A DNA stretch of 64,000 nucleotides. It comes from Desmonostoc vinosum HA7617-LM4. Its GTDB lineage: Bacteria > Cyanobacteriota > Cyanobacteriia > Cyanobacteriales > Nostocaceae. The notes under the pieces were generated by a model. That model made no database searches and was not told the DNA's origin. It saw only the letters and a program-made list of their open reading frames with translations. The position numbers and the translations under genes were made by a program. Of this stretch, positions 45,234 to 55,139 are shown in pieces (the stretch's first letter is position 1; every line of letters starts with the position of its first letter). The stretch is from NCBI GenBank assembly GCA_019359515.1, contig JAHHHC010000013.1:62001-126000 (forward strand), in the 5' to 3' direction.

Positions 45234-46847
45234 ATGCAAAGATTATTTGGATATCTGCTGGCGGTTCCTGCAATCTGGAGTGCAATAATATTTGTCAATA
45301 GTGCTACCTTTGCAGGTGAAACATCACCCACGTCAAAAATAAATGAGACTCCAGTTGTCGCCAATCCAGATAAAAATCAAGATCAGGTAATGGCGCAAGT
45401 CACCTCGGTATCTCAATTGTCGGATGTGCAAACTACAGACTGGGCGTTTCAAGCTTTGCAATCACTGGTAGAACGCTATGGATGTATTGCAGGCTATCCA
45501 AATAGTACTTATCGAGGGAATAGGGCACTGACAAGATATGAATTCGCTGCTGGTTTGAATGCTTGTCTTGACCGCGTGAACGAATTAATTGCTACTGGTA
45601 CAGCTGATTTGGTGACAAAACAAGATTTAGCCCAGTTGCAGAAGTTGCAAGAAGAATTTTCCGCAGAACTGGCGACATTACGCGGTCGTGTGGATACATT
45701 GGAGGCGAATACAGCAGAATTAGAAGCGAATCAATTTTCAACCACGACTAAGTTGCAAGGGCAAGTAGTTGCTGTTGTTAGTGATGTTTTGTCGGGTGAA
45801 AATGTCAACGGTGCAGAAATTGCAGACAAGAATACAACTCTGGGGGTGCGGGCACGGATCGAATTTGTAACTAGCTTTATAGGGGAAGATACGCTGTTTA
45901 CTAGAATTCAAACTAATAACATTGTCAGTCCTAACATCAACACCACAGAGGGCAACTTATTTTTTGCTAGTGGTAGTAGTGGTGCAGAGGCTAACAATAA
46001 TGCCCTCATCGATGCATTGTGGTACAAATTTCCAGTAGGCGAAAAGACACAGGTGATAGCTATTGCCAATGCAGGTGCAGCGGATGACCTAACTAGCACT
46101 GTGAATCTTTTTGATGGTGATGGTGCATATGGTGCTTTGTCTACCTTTGGGACGCGCAACCCCATTTATAACCAGATAGCTGGCGCGGGGTTGGGAGTGA
46201 CCCAAGAGTTTAGTGATAAATTGGCCTTGAGTCTGGGATATTTGAGTGGTACAGCAAATGATCCTAGTCCCAAGAATGGTTTGTTTGATGGTGCTTATGG
46301 GGCGCTAGCACAGTTAACTGTGAAACCGAGCGATCGCATCACTGTAGGATTAACATATATTAATTCTTACAAACAACCTTTGCTTACTGGTAGTAATGCT
46401 GCAACCTTCCAAAATTTAGCAGCGTCTCAGGGTTTGGATGAAGTAGCATTTTCCAGCAATTCCTACGGTGTCCAAGCATCTATTGGTATCAGTGATCAAT
46501 TTGTCTTGGGTGGTTGGGCTGGATACACAAATAGTCGTACCTTGACTGGTGAACGTGGAGAAATTGAGATTTGGAACTATGCTGTTACCCTCGGTTTCCC
46601 TGACCTTGGCAAGAAAGGTAGCTTGGCTGGGATCATTGCTGGCGTTGAACCTCAAGTGACAAGTTCTAGTGTTGATGGATTTGCAAAAGATCGCGATACT
46701 TCCTATCATCTTGAGGCTTTCTATCAGTATCAGCTCAGCGACAACATTACTATCACTCCAGGAGTGATTTGGCTAACATCCCCCGACCATAATGATGACA
46801 ACGATGATGTTGTGATTGGTGCGTTGAGGACAACATTCAGTTTCTAA
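45234..46847 (+). CDS. SLH/OprB-type outer-membrane porin
   Basis: 537 residues from ATG 45234, preceded by GAGGAAAAA; a longer frame from 45156 is less likely. A signal peptide is followed by an SLH domain (SQLSDVQTTDWAFQALQSLVERYGCIAGYP, in parts), a coiled coil (QLQKLQEEFSAELATLRGRV) and a C-terminal beta barrel of OprB/iron-uptake-porin type with terminal aromatic residue F (TTFSF). The SLH domain binds peptidoglycan or its polysaccharide. It faces znuA with a shared regulatory region, so it may pass zinc or other solutes. Confidence 0.92.
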   Translation: MQRLFGYLLAVPAIWSAIIFVNSATFAGETSPTSKINETPVVANPDKNQDQVMAQVTSVSQLSDVQTTDWAFQALQSLVERYGCIAGYPNSTYRGNRALTRYEFAAGLNACLDRVNELIATGTADLVTKQDLAQLQKLQEEFSAELATLRGRVDTLEANTAELEANQFSTTTKLQGQVVAVVSDVLSGENVNGAEIADKNTTLGVRARIEFVTSFIGEDTLFTRIQTNNIVSPNINTTEGNLFFASGSSGAEANNNALIDALWYKFPVGEKTQVIAIANAGAADDLTSTVNLFDGDGAYGALSTFGTRNPIYNQIAGAGLGVTQEFSDKLALSLGYLSGTANDPSPKNGLFDGAYGALAQLTVKPSDRITVGLTYINSYKQPLLTGSNAATFQNLAASQGLDEVAFSSNSYGVQASIGISDQFVLGGWAGYTNSRTLTGERGEIEIWNYAVTLGFPDLGKKGSLAGIIAGVEPQVTSSSVDGFAKDRDTSYHLEAFYQYQLSDNITITPGVIWLTSPDHNDDNDDVVIGALRTTFSF

Positions 46848-46980
46848 GTTTTGAGAATTTCGCGGTGTCTAGATCCCCGACTTCTTTGAGGATACAGCTG
46901 GCGAATAGGGGGTTTTACCCCCTAATACAAATTGATTTCACTACTGTTACTGATTGGTACTCCAAGTCAGTGCGGGTAGT

Positions 46981-47205
46981 TCACTTCCTAAGTCTACTGC
47001 GGGAACCTGCACCAGAACTATCTGTTGGTTGATCTGTCCTTGGAGGATTAAAGCCTTTTTCAAAAAGAGTTTGTTTTGCTAAAATCGCACTTCTAGTCTT
47101 TAATTCTGAATTAGCCTGATTACATAATCCTAAACAAAGTAGAAATTCTACAGCTAAACAGACAATAAATAATTTGGGCAGAATAGTTGCTTTCATGATA
47201 AACAC
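46981..47205 (-). CDS. Small exported protein with PPR-DSSGAGSR motif
   Basis: 74 residues. An N-terminal hydrophobic signal (LPKLFIVCLAVEFLLCLGLC) is followed by a short mature part ending FNPPRTDQPTDSSGAGSRSR. I recall similar Pro/Gly/Ser motifs in small cyanobacterial exported proteins, including DUF928 neighbours, but cannot name the family. It may be periplasmic or an anchored peptide. The gene is isolated. Confidence 0.55.
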   Translation of the reverse strand: MFIMKATILPKLFIVCLAVEFLLCLGLCNQANSELKTRSAILAKQTLFEKGFNPPRTDQPTDSSGAGSRSRLRK

Positions 47206-47972
47206 CCAGTATTTCTCGTAAAACTACTAATTCAATCGTTTAGAAATCAATTAATCAAGTAAACTTAACTACTACAAAATTACCCTTTCACAAGATCTAT
47301 AAACTTGAACTTGTGATAGTATTTTATTCAGCAAAATGTATATTAATTTACTTATAAATATGTATTTTTGCTGATTTTAAAAGGAACTGGGTACTGGAGA
47401 TTTGGAATTGAGGATAGGGCTTTCATTTGTAAAAAGCGCTTCGCTGCACTATCGTCGTGATCTTTTGACTTTATCTAATCAGTCTAATAGAAAGTGGGAA
47501 AAGTTAGTCTCAAAACCCACTTTTTTAACAAAAAAACAGCTAGAAAGTGGGAAAAGTGGGAAATTGAGGAATGTAAACTTATAATACAAATACCGAATAA
47601 ACCATTGTGGAGCAGATCGTAATTGTCGTCGTAACTACAAAGCAAAAAAAGCGCCCTCGTATTAGAGAACGCTATTAATTGAACCGTTTGCAATCAGAAA
47701 CTGAGGGACTTTCAGATAGAGATTTTGTTCCACCTGAAAAAAAGCTCTTGAAACAATTCAGAGGGAGTGGCGATGTGGGAGTAGGGAGTAGGGAACCCAC
47801 GCCTTAAGGCGTGGGATTGAAGTAAGGACGCATTGTGCCGAGATTGCTTGCAACGAGGCACAAATCTTTTCCTAACAGTGGGCAATGACCCACAAAAGAC
47901 AGTTTTTAATGTTTTTGTATCCCTACTCCCTACTCCCTACTCCCTGTTTTTGTAAGGAATTACAACCTAAAA
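47206..47972. other. Gene-poor spacer with palindromes upstream of the psbA end
   Basis: A 767-base stretch. It includes a direct repeat of GAAAGTGGGAAAAGT near 47490 and 47543, the perfect 20-base palindrome CCCACGCCTTAAGGCGTGGG (47796-47815), a GTGCC/GGCAC arm pair nearby, and GTGGG-CAATGA-CCCAC (about 47878-47893). The 47796 palindrome region resembles an IS200/IS605-type end. A 60-codon frame at 47402-47584 has no coding character. Confidence 0.55.
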
Positions 47973-49055
47973 CTAACCATGAAGTACAGGTGCGCTCATT
48001 GCTACAGGAACTGCCTTATCAGTAGCCAAATCTAGCGGGAAGTTATGAGCATTACGCTCGTGCATCACTTCAATACCCAGATTGGCACGGTTAATTACAT
48101 CTGCCCATGTATTGACTACACGACCTTGAGAGTCAAGTACTGATTGGTTAAAATTAAAACCATTGAGGTTGAATGCCATTGTACTGATACCCAATGACGT
48201 TAACCAAATACCAACTACAGGCCAAGCAGCCAAGAAGAAATGTAAGGAACGCGAATTGTTAAAGCTGGCATATTGCCAGATTAACCGTCCAAAGTAACCA
48301 TGAGCCGCAACAATGCTGTAGGTTTCTTGTTCTTGACCAAACTTGTATCCATAGTTAATAGACTCCGCTTCAGTTGTCTCTCTCACTAAGGAAGAAGACA
48401 CCAAAGAACCATGCATTGCAGAGAATAGCGAACCACCAAATACCGCCGCCACACCGAATTGATGGAAGGGGTGCATGAGGATGTTATGCTCAGCTTGGAA
48501 TACAAGCATGAAGTTAAACGTACCGCTAATGCCTAAAGGCATTCCGTCAGAAAAGCTACCTTGACCAATCGGATAAATTAAGAAAACAGAAGTCGCAGCA
48601 GCTACAGGTGCGGAGTAAGCAACGCAAATCCAGGGACGCATTCCTAGACGGTAGCTTAACTCCCACTGCCGACCTAGCCAGCAAAAGATACCAATGAGAA
48701 AATGCAGAATGATTAGTTGATAAGGCCCACCATTGTAAAGCCACTCATCCATTGATGCTGCTTGCCAAAGAGGGTAAAAGTGCAAGCCAATAGCATTTGA
48801 TGTGGGTACAACAGCACCAGTAATGATATTGTTGCCGTATAATAACGAACCTGAAACTGGTTCCCTAATGCCGTCAATATCAACTGGGGGAGCAGCAATA
48901 AAGGCAATCACAAAACAGATAGTAGCGGTCAACAAGCAGGGAATCATTAAAACACCAAACCAACCAATGTATAGTCGATTATCGGTGCTGGTAATCCATT
49001 GACAAAACCTTTCCCATAGGGTACCGCTTTCGCTTCTTCCTAAAGTTGTGGTCAT
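47973..49055 (-). CDS. psbA: Photosystem II D1 protein (divergent variant)
   Basis: 360 residues. All key residues are present: TyrZ Y161, D170, E189, H190, H198, H215, H272, H332, E333, D342 and the A344 processing site before a 16-residue extension. Gln130 marks a low-light (D1:1-like) type. It is not the D1' form, because G80, F158 and T286 are canonical, and not a far-red form by residue 120 (Leu). Several residues differ from common Nostoc D1: Q98 for E, C40, S212 (as in Nostoc D1s), W126, W260 and S287. D1 binds the Mn cluster and P680 in thylakoids. It is a single gene with a long repeat-rich leader region. Confidence 0.95.
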   Translation of the reverse strand: MTTTLGRSESGTLWERFCQWITSTDNRLYIGWFGVLMIPCLLTATICFVIAFIAAPPVDIDGIREPVSGSLLYGNNIITGAVVPTSNAIGLHFYPLWQAASMDEWLYNGGPYQLIILHFLIGIFCWLGRQWELSYRLGMRPWICVAYSAPVAAATSVFLIYPIGQGSFSDGMPLGISGTFNFMLVFQAEHNILMHPFHQFGVAAVFGGSLFSAMHGSLVSSSLVRETTEAESINYGYKFGQEQETYSIVAAHGYFGRLIWQYASFNNSRSLHFFLAAWPVVGIWLTSLGISTMAFNLNGFNFNQSVLDSQGRVVNTWADVINRANLGIEVMHERNAHNFPLDLATDKAVPVAMSAPVLHG

Positions 49056-49611
49056 GGCTATGATGATGATAAATTTTAGTGACGATAAATTTGGGACTAG
49101 GGGCTGGGGACTGGGTACTGGGCACTACGAAATAATTTGTTGATTACCAATACCCAATACCTAATCTCTAATTACTAGTCCTCAATTAAAAGACTTTTGC
49201 CAAATACCTTCTCCCTAATCACCGGGATTCTCTTGAATGACCCCACACCAGAAATGCTGCTAATCAATATTCCCCAGGGAGACTGTGTGAAAAAAAGGGA
49301 AAACTTTCCCGGCTCTTAATATCAGGTTTTACATTAATTATTTGTATTTTTCAATTGAATTTTGTAAATTTATACTAAGCTGAATGGCAAAATTAGCAAT
49401 ATTACTTAACAATTTGGGGAGTAGGGAGTAGCTCTTATGGGCAGGTTTTTGAGATTTCGCGTTTTGAGCGACGCGGGGACACAGAGACGCACAGAAATTT
49501 TCTCCGCGTCCCCCCTTCGGGTGACGCTCGCAAGCTCGCTAACGCAGTCGCCTGCGGAGGGAAACCCTCCTGCAGCGCTGTCTCACCGTGTCCTCTTGCC
49601 CAGTCCCTAAC
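49056..49611. other. psbA upstream region and repeats
   Basis: 49056-49400 is A+T-rich and must contain the psbA promoter; I could not place -35/-10 boxes with confidence. 49436-49480 repeats a segment of 26145-26190. 49510-49590 contains small inserted elements such as GACGCTCGCAAGCTCGCTAA and the palindromic GGAGGGAAACCCTCC. No gene is seen. Confidence 0.6.
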
Positions 49612-50571
49612 CTAACCGCCCCAAATTTTTTCCAAGACTATTTGGGGAGAAATATCAGCCATTTTGCCAGTGGGTGATTTAATAGCAAGGAATTTGTCAT
49701 TTTTTGGTAACAACTTAGCTGGTTCAGCGGAACCGAATAAGGCGATAGTATAGGTCTGCACTGCTACACTTAGGTGAAGCGGTGGGCTATTAGTAGACAA
49801 CATCAAATTTGCCCCGCCAATCATAGCAGCCAACTGTCCGATATTATTTGGAGAAGTTACCTTCAGATTGGCAGAATACTCCAAGAGCGATCGCACAATC
49901 TGTTCATTGTCAGGTTCTTTGATCAATACCAAAGGCAGAATCGGCTGTTTTTGTTCAAAGTCTTGTATAATTTCGTACCAATTAGCGACAGGATAAATTG
50001 TATCCAGACTTTGAGGATTAGATAAATGGCTATAACCGCAATAAATTAAAACATAGCCTGTTTCATGTACCTGTAGACGCTTCTGTTCTTTTTGTGCCCA
50101 TTCCAGATCTGGTTTTGGTAAATTGATGGCTAGGTCTGGTGCAGGAGTATCAATCCCCAATGGTCGCAGCAACTCATGGTACACCGCAGCTGTATATTGA
50201 GATGAGCTAGGCGATACAGGATTGGTGAGAAAAACAGAGCCTTTGCCTTTATAGCCAATACGTGTAGGAATTCCTGTAAGCCAAAGTACAAGACCTACTA
50301 ACCAGCTTTGTCCAACAGCAATGGCAACATCGTACTCGCGATCGCGAATTGTGCCCACCAAATTACCCCAATCAGCCAGACTATTGCGGTCTTTGTAGTC
50401 AAAGATCAGTACTTCATGAACTGACTTGCTTACCCGGTAAGCAGATTTTGACCGGGGTTCTACAACGACATCTATTTGAGCATTGGGGTAATAGCGCTTC
50501 AGGTCGTCTATAGTCGGAAAAAAGAGAATCTGGTCACTAATTCCCCCAGGGACAAGGGCTACTACTCGCAT
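49612..50571 (-). CDS. Glycosyltransferase family 9 (heptosyltransferase-like)
   Basis: 319 residues. The N-terminal loop VALVPGGISDQILFFPTIDDLKRYYP (in parts) and the C-terminal GGANLMLSTNSPPLHLSVAV and TIALFGSAEP are hallmarks of ADP-heptose:LPS heptosyltransferase relatives (GT9, GT-B fold). The catalytic motif D-S/N-P-x-H appears as TNSPPLHL. It probably adds a sugar to lipopolysaccharide or another surface glycan. It is divergent from ispD with repeats between them. Confidence 0.88.
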   Translation of the reverse strand: MRVVALVPGGISDQILFFPTIDDLKRYYPNAQIDVVVEPRSKSAYRVSKSVHEVLIFDYKDRNSLADWGNLVGTIRDREYDVAIAVGQSWLVGLVLWLTGIPTRIGYKGKGSVFLTNPVSPSSSQYTAAVYHELLRPLGIDTPAPDLAINLPKPDLEWAQKEQKRLQVHETGYVLIYCGYSHLSNPQSLDTIYPVANWYEIIQDFEQKQPILPLVLIKEPDNEQIVRSLLEYSANLKVTSPNNIGQLAAMIGGANLMLSTNSPPLHLSVAVQTYTIALFGSAEPAKLLPKNDKFLAIKSPTGKMADISPQIVLEKIWGG

Positions 50572-50634
50572 AATATTTATTGAAGCTTACTCGCTCCTTA
50601 TTTTAGGGGAATATAGGTATTAGGGAATGGGGAA

Positions 50635-50760
50635 TTGGGAATTGGGAATGGGAAGAGGACGCGGGGACACGGGGACACGGAGAAAGTTTCTCCCTCATCC
50701 CCCTCATCCCCCTCATCCCCCTCATCCCCCTCATCCCCCTCATCCCCTGTCCCTTGTCCC
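50635..50760 (+). repeat. 9-base tandem repeat at the 5' side of ispD
   Basis: About six units of CCCCCTCAT (50695-50750) preceded by GACGCGGGGACAC repeats. In the ispD frame the units encode Ser-Ser-Pro and no stop, so the frame stays open back to 50635. Copy-number change would keep that frame. Confidence 0.85.
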
Positions 50761-50772
50761 CTAATTAAATCT

Positions 50773-51453
50773 GTGTATTTACTAATTCCCGCTGCGGGTA
50801 GCGGCAAAAGAATGGGGAGTAACCGTAATAAACTCCTGCTCGAAGTGCGATCGCAATCTATTCTTGCTTGGACTCTGTTAGCCGCAGAAGCAGCAAGTAC
50901 AATCAGTTGGATAGGAATTATTTCCCAACCTACAGATTGGCCAGAATTTAAAACAATTCTGGCGTCGCTAAAACTGACTAAACCAGTAGAATTGATTCTT
51001 GGAGGCTCCACTCGCCAAGAGTCTGTTTATAACGGCTTGCAGGCGCTATCTAAAGACGCAGAACAAGTATTGATTCACGATGGAGCTAGATGTCTCGTCA
51101 CCGCTGAGTTACTCAACTCTTGTGCCGAAGCTATTCGCCATTGTTCCGGCTTGATTGCTGCTGTGCCTGTCAAAGATACGATTAAAGTTGTGAATGAAAA
51201 AGGCATAATTCAAAGTACGCCAGATCGGCGGCAACTTTGGGCAGCACAAACTCCTCAAGGATTTGATGTCAAACTGTTAAAACAATGCCATGCTGAAGGC
51301 GTGCGTCGAGGCTGGGAGGTTACTGATGATGCTGCTTTGTTTGAAAAGTGCGGCATTGAAGTCCAAATCGTCCCAGGAGAAGAAACCAACTTAAAAGTAA
51401 CCACTCCTCAAGACCTAGCGATAGCAGAATTTATCCTCAAGAGTAGGGAGTAG
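50773..51453 (+). CDS. ispD: 2-C-methyl-D-erythritol 4-phosphate cytidylyltransferase
   Basis: 226 residues from GTG 50773. The N-terminal LLIPAAGSGKRMGSNRNKLLL is the CTP-binding signature, with the conserved AAGSGKRM loop and following Lys. The internal VLIHDGARCLVT and AVPVKDTIK are family motifs. It makes CDP-methylerythritol in the non-mevalonate isoprenoid pathway. There is no ATG near the true N-terminus; the frame is open through an SSP-encoding repeat to 50635, so a longer protein with a (SSP)n extension is possible. Confidence 0.93.
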   Translation: MYLLIPAAGSGKRMGSNRNKLLLEVRSQSILAWTLLAAEAASTISWIGIISQPTDWPEFKTILASLKLTKPVELILGGSTRQESVYNGLQALSKDAEQVLIHDGARCLVTAELLNSCAEAIRHCSGLIAAVPVKDTIKVVNEKGIIQSTPDRRQLWAAQTPQGFDVKLLKQCHAEGVRRGWEVTDDAALFEKCGIEVQIVPGEETNLKVTTPQDLAIAEFILKSRE

Positions 51454-51575
51454 GGAGTGGGGAGTGGGGAGTAGGGGCAGGGGGCAGGGGGCAGGGGGAG
51501 AAATAACAAACAGTAGAGACGTGATGAATCGCGTCTCCGCGTCCCCGCGTCTCCGCGTCCCCAATCCCCCAGTCC

Positions 51576-54428
51576 CTAATACCCAGCACTTTGGTCTGCT
51601 AACACTGCTGGCCCGGCGGTGACAACTATGATTTTATCTGGATGGAGTAGCTCGCGGGCTGCTTGATTTACTTGAGCGAGGGTGATTTGTTGGATTGTTT
51701 GGGTAAAATTATTTAATTCTAGGGTATCAAATCCATATACTTCATTCATCAGAATTTTATTTGTTAATTCCTCAGGGTTTGCCAGAGAAACGTTGTAGTT
51801 ACTGATAATGGTTTGCTTGGCTGTTTCGACTTCAGAGGCTGTAACGCCCTGTTGATTTATTTGTTGTAGCATCTGGCGGGTGCTAGCGATCGCCTGAGTT
51901 GCATCTTCTGGGCTTGTTTGCATTTCAATGGAAAATGTACCTGCATTCTTGCCTGCTTGGAAGTAGCTATAAATTCCATAGCTCAAACCTTGGCGATCGC
52001 GTACTTCTGCACCTAGCCTACTTGATAAGGTATCGCCTCCCAAAATTTGATTTAATACTAAGGCTGTATAAAATCGAGGATCTTGACGATTAATACCTTT
52101 GTAACCCATGAAAGTGACGGCTTGGGCTTTACCTGGTAAAACTGGGTTGACACGCACCATTCTGTCTGGTGGCGCAACTGTGGGATATGTTACTGTTGGT
52201 GGCTGACCATGAACTGGCCAGTTACCCAATTCTGTTTGGATGAGCGATCGCACTTTTGCTGGTTCAAAATCTCCTACCAGTGTTAATACTGTTGTGTCTG
52301 GACGGTAATGTTTTGCCTTGAAAGCAATTACATCCTTACGCTTAATTTGCTGTAAGCTTTCCTCTGTGGGAAAGGTGTGTAGAGGGTGTTTTTTCGGATA
52401 AATCGATTGAATAAATGTTCTTTTAGCTACTTCTGATGGGTCATCTAATTCCAGTTGCAAGTCGGTTAGAGCTTGTTGGCGATTCATTTCCAACTCTCTT
52501 CTGGGAAAAGTACTATTTTTGACAACATCTGCTAATGTCTTTATGAGTATGGGCAAGTCCTGTGCTAAGCCATCACCCTCAATACGCACACCTTCGCGGT
52601 ATGCTTCAAAGTCAAGACTTGCTCCTCGGTCTTCTAAAGCTTTAGCGATCGCTAAGTTATCTTTAGTATTAGTACCACTCATTAAGTTATCTGCTACAAG
52701 CGAAGCCAGTCCAGCTTTATTCTGCGGATCAAATTCTGCCCCTGCTTTAATGTAACCGCTCAAGGTTATAGTAGGAGTGCTGTCATCTGGCAACAGTAAT
52801 ACTCGCAACCCGTTAGCAAACTTGAATTGCTCTGGCAAGACTCGTGCAACAGTTTCTGTCACCGAATCTATGGGTGGTAAATATTGGATGACTTCTTGTG
52901 GCGAGCTGGTAGTGCTAGATGAGAAATTTTCTGTCGTCTGTGCTGAGTGTGGTTTGCTGCTAGCTACTTTTGTTTGCTTTTGGGTTGGTTCAAAATAACC
53001 AACTGTACGTGCTTGATTTGTTAAATATTTTTTGATGACAGCAGTAACGTCTGTCGTTTTCACTTGGCGAATTGCTGCTAAATAGCGGTCTGTATAGCGA
53101 TAATCATCAGCAGTGGTTTCATCATTACCCAACTGCATCGCTTGACCCACGATATCCCGGTTACTCAAAATTACACTAGCTGCTAACTGAGTCTTAGCTC
53201 GTTCTAGTTCTTCTAGTGTGACTCCTTTTTGGGCCATGTTGGCGATCGCTTTTCTCAGCGCTGAGTTAATTGTTTGTAAATCTTGATTCGGTGCAGCCGT
53301 TGCCGATAACTCATACCAGCCAGATTCCCGTAAACTGATGACACCAGCGTTTATATCACTAACTAAACCTGATTCTACTAATGCTTGATAAAGTCGAGAG
53401 TTTCGTCCTTCTGTCAAAATGTAATCCATGACATTTAACGTCGGCAAATCTGGGTGATTTACATTCGGCAGCGGATACACCACCTGCAACAAATCTCCTG
53501 CTCCCGGCTCCCGTAATACTATTGGACTGTTGAGTGTTGAGTGTTGGCTAGCTTGAAAAAGGGAGTCGGGTAAAAAACTTTTTTTATGTTTGGTTGTGGG
53601 ATTTTCCCATAAGCGGCTGTGTGGTAATTTCCCGAATGTCTCTTTTACTTTCTCCAAAGTTTTTGCGGTTTGAAAATCTCCGACAATTACTAAGACAGCG
53701 TTATCAGGAGTATAAAAATTGTAATAGTACTCCTGTACCTGCTCGACCTGAAATTTTTCCACATCAGCTTTGGTACCACCCACAGGCAACCCGTAAGCAT
53801 GATTAGGAAACACTGCCTGCATCACAGCGCGACTGAGCCGATACTCTGGACTATTCTCGTAGCCTTGTAACTCCGAAATTACTACCCGCTTCTCACTAGC
53901 TAGTTGCTGTGCATCGATCACAGAATTTTGCATTCTGTCAGCTTCTAATACCAAAAGTGCATTTAGTTTGTTTCGTTCTACGGTGTCGTAATATGCAGTT
54001 TGGTCATAACTAGTAAAAGCGTTTGAGTCACTACCTAAAGCACTAAACAAACGTCCAAATTGAATTGGACGATCTTTAGTGCCTTTAAACATCATATGTT
54101 CCAACTGGTGAGCAATACCATTGACTCCTGGTTCCTCGTTACGTGAGCCGACTTTGTACCACACCTGTACCGTCACTACTGGCGCAGTATGTACTTCTTT
54201 TGTTAAGACAGTCAAACCATTCTCCAGTACTGTCTTGCGGACATTATCACTCACTTTTGAGGGCATTATTGTTTTAGCTAACAAGCTTGACTGGTAATTT
54301 TCCTTACTAAATCTGGCTGCGTGCTGACCATTAGCAGGTTGATCGCTCAGTAAAAACGCTGCTATCAACCAGAGACTTAAAAATAATAATGTAAAACGAT
54401 ATCGATACCAGGAGGAAAATACAGACAT
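51576..54428 (-). CDS. Fused two-domain M16 zinc peptidase
   Basis: 950 residues with an N-terminal signal peptide or anchor (FTLLFLSLWLIAAFLL). The first half is an active M16 domain: HQLEH (H107-H111, HxxEH) and the downstream glutamate near 186 (VISELQGYENSPE). The second half, beginning near residue 540 (VLPEQFKFANGLRVLLLPDD), has the M16 fold but no HxxEH. Fused active and inactive halves resemble pitrilysin or mitochondrial processing peptidase. It probably degrades or processes peptides in the periplasm. Many bacteria encode the halves separately. Confidence 0.92.
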   Translation of the reverse strand: MSVFSSWYRYRFTLLFLSLWLIAAFLLSDQPANGQHAARFSKENYQSSLLAKTIMPSKVSDNVRKTVLENGLTVLTKEVHTAPVVTVQVWYKVGSRNEEPGVNGIAHQLEHMMFKGTKDRPIQFGRLFSALGSDSNAFTSYDQTAYYDTVERNKLNALLVLEADRMQNSVIDAQQLASEKRVVISELQGYENSPEYRLSRAVMQAVFPNHAYGLPVGGTKADVEKFQVEQVQEYYYNFYTPDNAVLVIVGDFQTAKTLEKVKETFGKLPHSRLWENPTTKHKKSFLPDSLFQASQHSTLNSPIVLREPGAGDLLQVVYPLPNVNHPDLPTLNVMDYILTEGRNSRLYQALVESGLVSDINAGVISLRESGWYELSATAAPNQDLQTINSALRKAIANMAQKGVTLEELERAKTQLAASVILSNRDIVGQAMQLGNDETTADDYRYTDRYLAAIRQVKTTDVTAVIKKYLTNQARTVGYFEPTQKQTKVASSKPHSAQTTENFSSSTTSSPQEVIQYLPPIDSVTETVARVLPEQFKFANGLRVLLLPDDSTPTITLSGYIKAGAEFDPQNKAGLASLVADNLMSGTNTKDNLAIAKALEDRGASLDFEAYREGVRIEGDGLAQDLPILIKTLADVVKNSTFPRRELEMNRQQALTDLQLELDDPSEVAKRTFIQSIYPKKHPLHTFPTEESLQQIKRKDVIAFKAKHYRPDTTVLTLVGDFEPAKVRSLIQTELGNWPVHGQPPTVTYPTVAPPDRMVRVNPVLPGKAQAVTFMGYKGINRQDPRFYTALVLNQILGGDTLSSRLGAEVRDRQGLSYGIYSYFQAGKNAGTFSIEMQTSPEDATQAIASTRQMLQQINQQGVTASEVETAKQTIISNYNVSLANPEELTNKILMNEVYGFDTLELNNFTQTIQQITLAQVNQAARELLHPDKIIVVTAGPAVLADQSAGY

Positions 54429-54624
54429 TTCTTTGGTAGATGTGTATGTAAATTATCTTACATATTCATTCATAGTAATGACTACAGCTTGAATTTGGGG
54501 AATTGGGATTGGGGAATTGGGAATTGGGAATTGTCATTTGTCATTTGTCATTGATTATTCTCCGCGTCCCCGCGTCCCCGCGTCCCCTCATCCCCGCGTC
54601 TCCCTCATCCCCCTCATCCCCCAA

Positions 54625-55068
54625 TTACGCAAGCTTGGCTAAAACCCGAATAAATTCCAAGGGTAAACCATCAGCATCGGCAATGAAAGCGACTTCGTAA
54701 ATGCGATCGCCTATTTGCTGCTGTGTTGGTTCTAATAGTATCTTGAGTGGTTGTAATTGTTCTGGTTGACTTGATACTACTGACAATACACGTTGTTGTA
54801 AATCTGTCAACCAACTATGTAAATCTGGTGTGATTTCCGTTATATCGAAGGAAAGATGATAGTACCCTACATAATGTTCATCTGCAAAAGCGTCTGGGGC
54901 TGGTTTTGGTTGGGGAATTTGAATCAGTTCAATTCTGCCCATCAATCCCTCCATCCAGCAAGCTAGGGTGTAGCCTGTAGTGAAGCGTTCACAAACTGCA
55001 AAGCCTAACTGTTCGTAAAAGGCGATCGCTCGATGAATATTTGCGGTACGAATAGAAGCGTGGTGCAT
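54625..55068 (-). CDS. VOC-fold (glyoxalase-like) protein
   Basis: 147 residues. MHHASIRTANIHRAIAFYEQL (in part) opens the VOC fold, with the metal-type His at residue 3 and Glu in GRIELIQI. The second beta-alpha-beta unit has YHLSFDI and ends AFIADADGLPLEFIRV. Family members include lactoylglutathione lyases and dioxygenases; residues are compatible with metal binding, but the reaction is uncertain. It is cytoplasmic. The TIGR02652-type gene lies 71 bases upstream on the same strand, so it may be the first gene of a two-gene unit. Confidence 0.85.
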   Translation of the reverse strand: MHHASIRTANIHRAIAFYEQLGFAVCERFTTGYTLACWMEGLMGRIELIQIPQPKPAPDAFADEHYVGYYHLSFDITEITPDLHSWLTDLQQRVLSVVSSQPEQLQPLKILLEPTQQQIGDRIYEVAFIADADGLPLEFIRVLAKLA

Positions 55069-55139
55069 AATTTATCCTCAGTCATTTGTCATTTGTCCTT
55101 TGCCAATATCAATGACAAATAACCAATGACAAATGACAA

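Noticed and set aside
47402-47584. 60-codon plus-strand frame
   Set aside because: Composed partly of a direct repeat, with no ribosome-binding site and no recognisable protein features.
47973-49055. Far-red-light (FaRLiP) or D1' psbA
   Set aside because: Diagnostic residues (G80, L120, F158, T286) are canonical, and no other FaRLiP genes are nearby.
50598-51011. 137-codon minus-strand frame opposite ispD
   Set aside because: Antisense shadow of ispD and of the CCCCCTCAT repeat (encodes GDE repeats).
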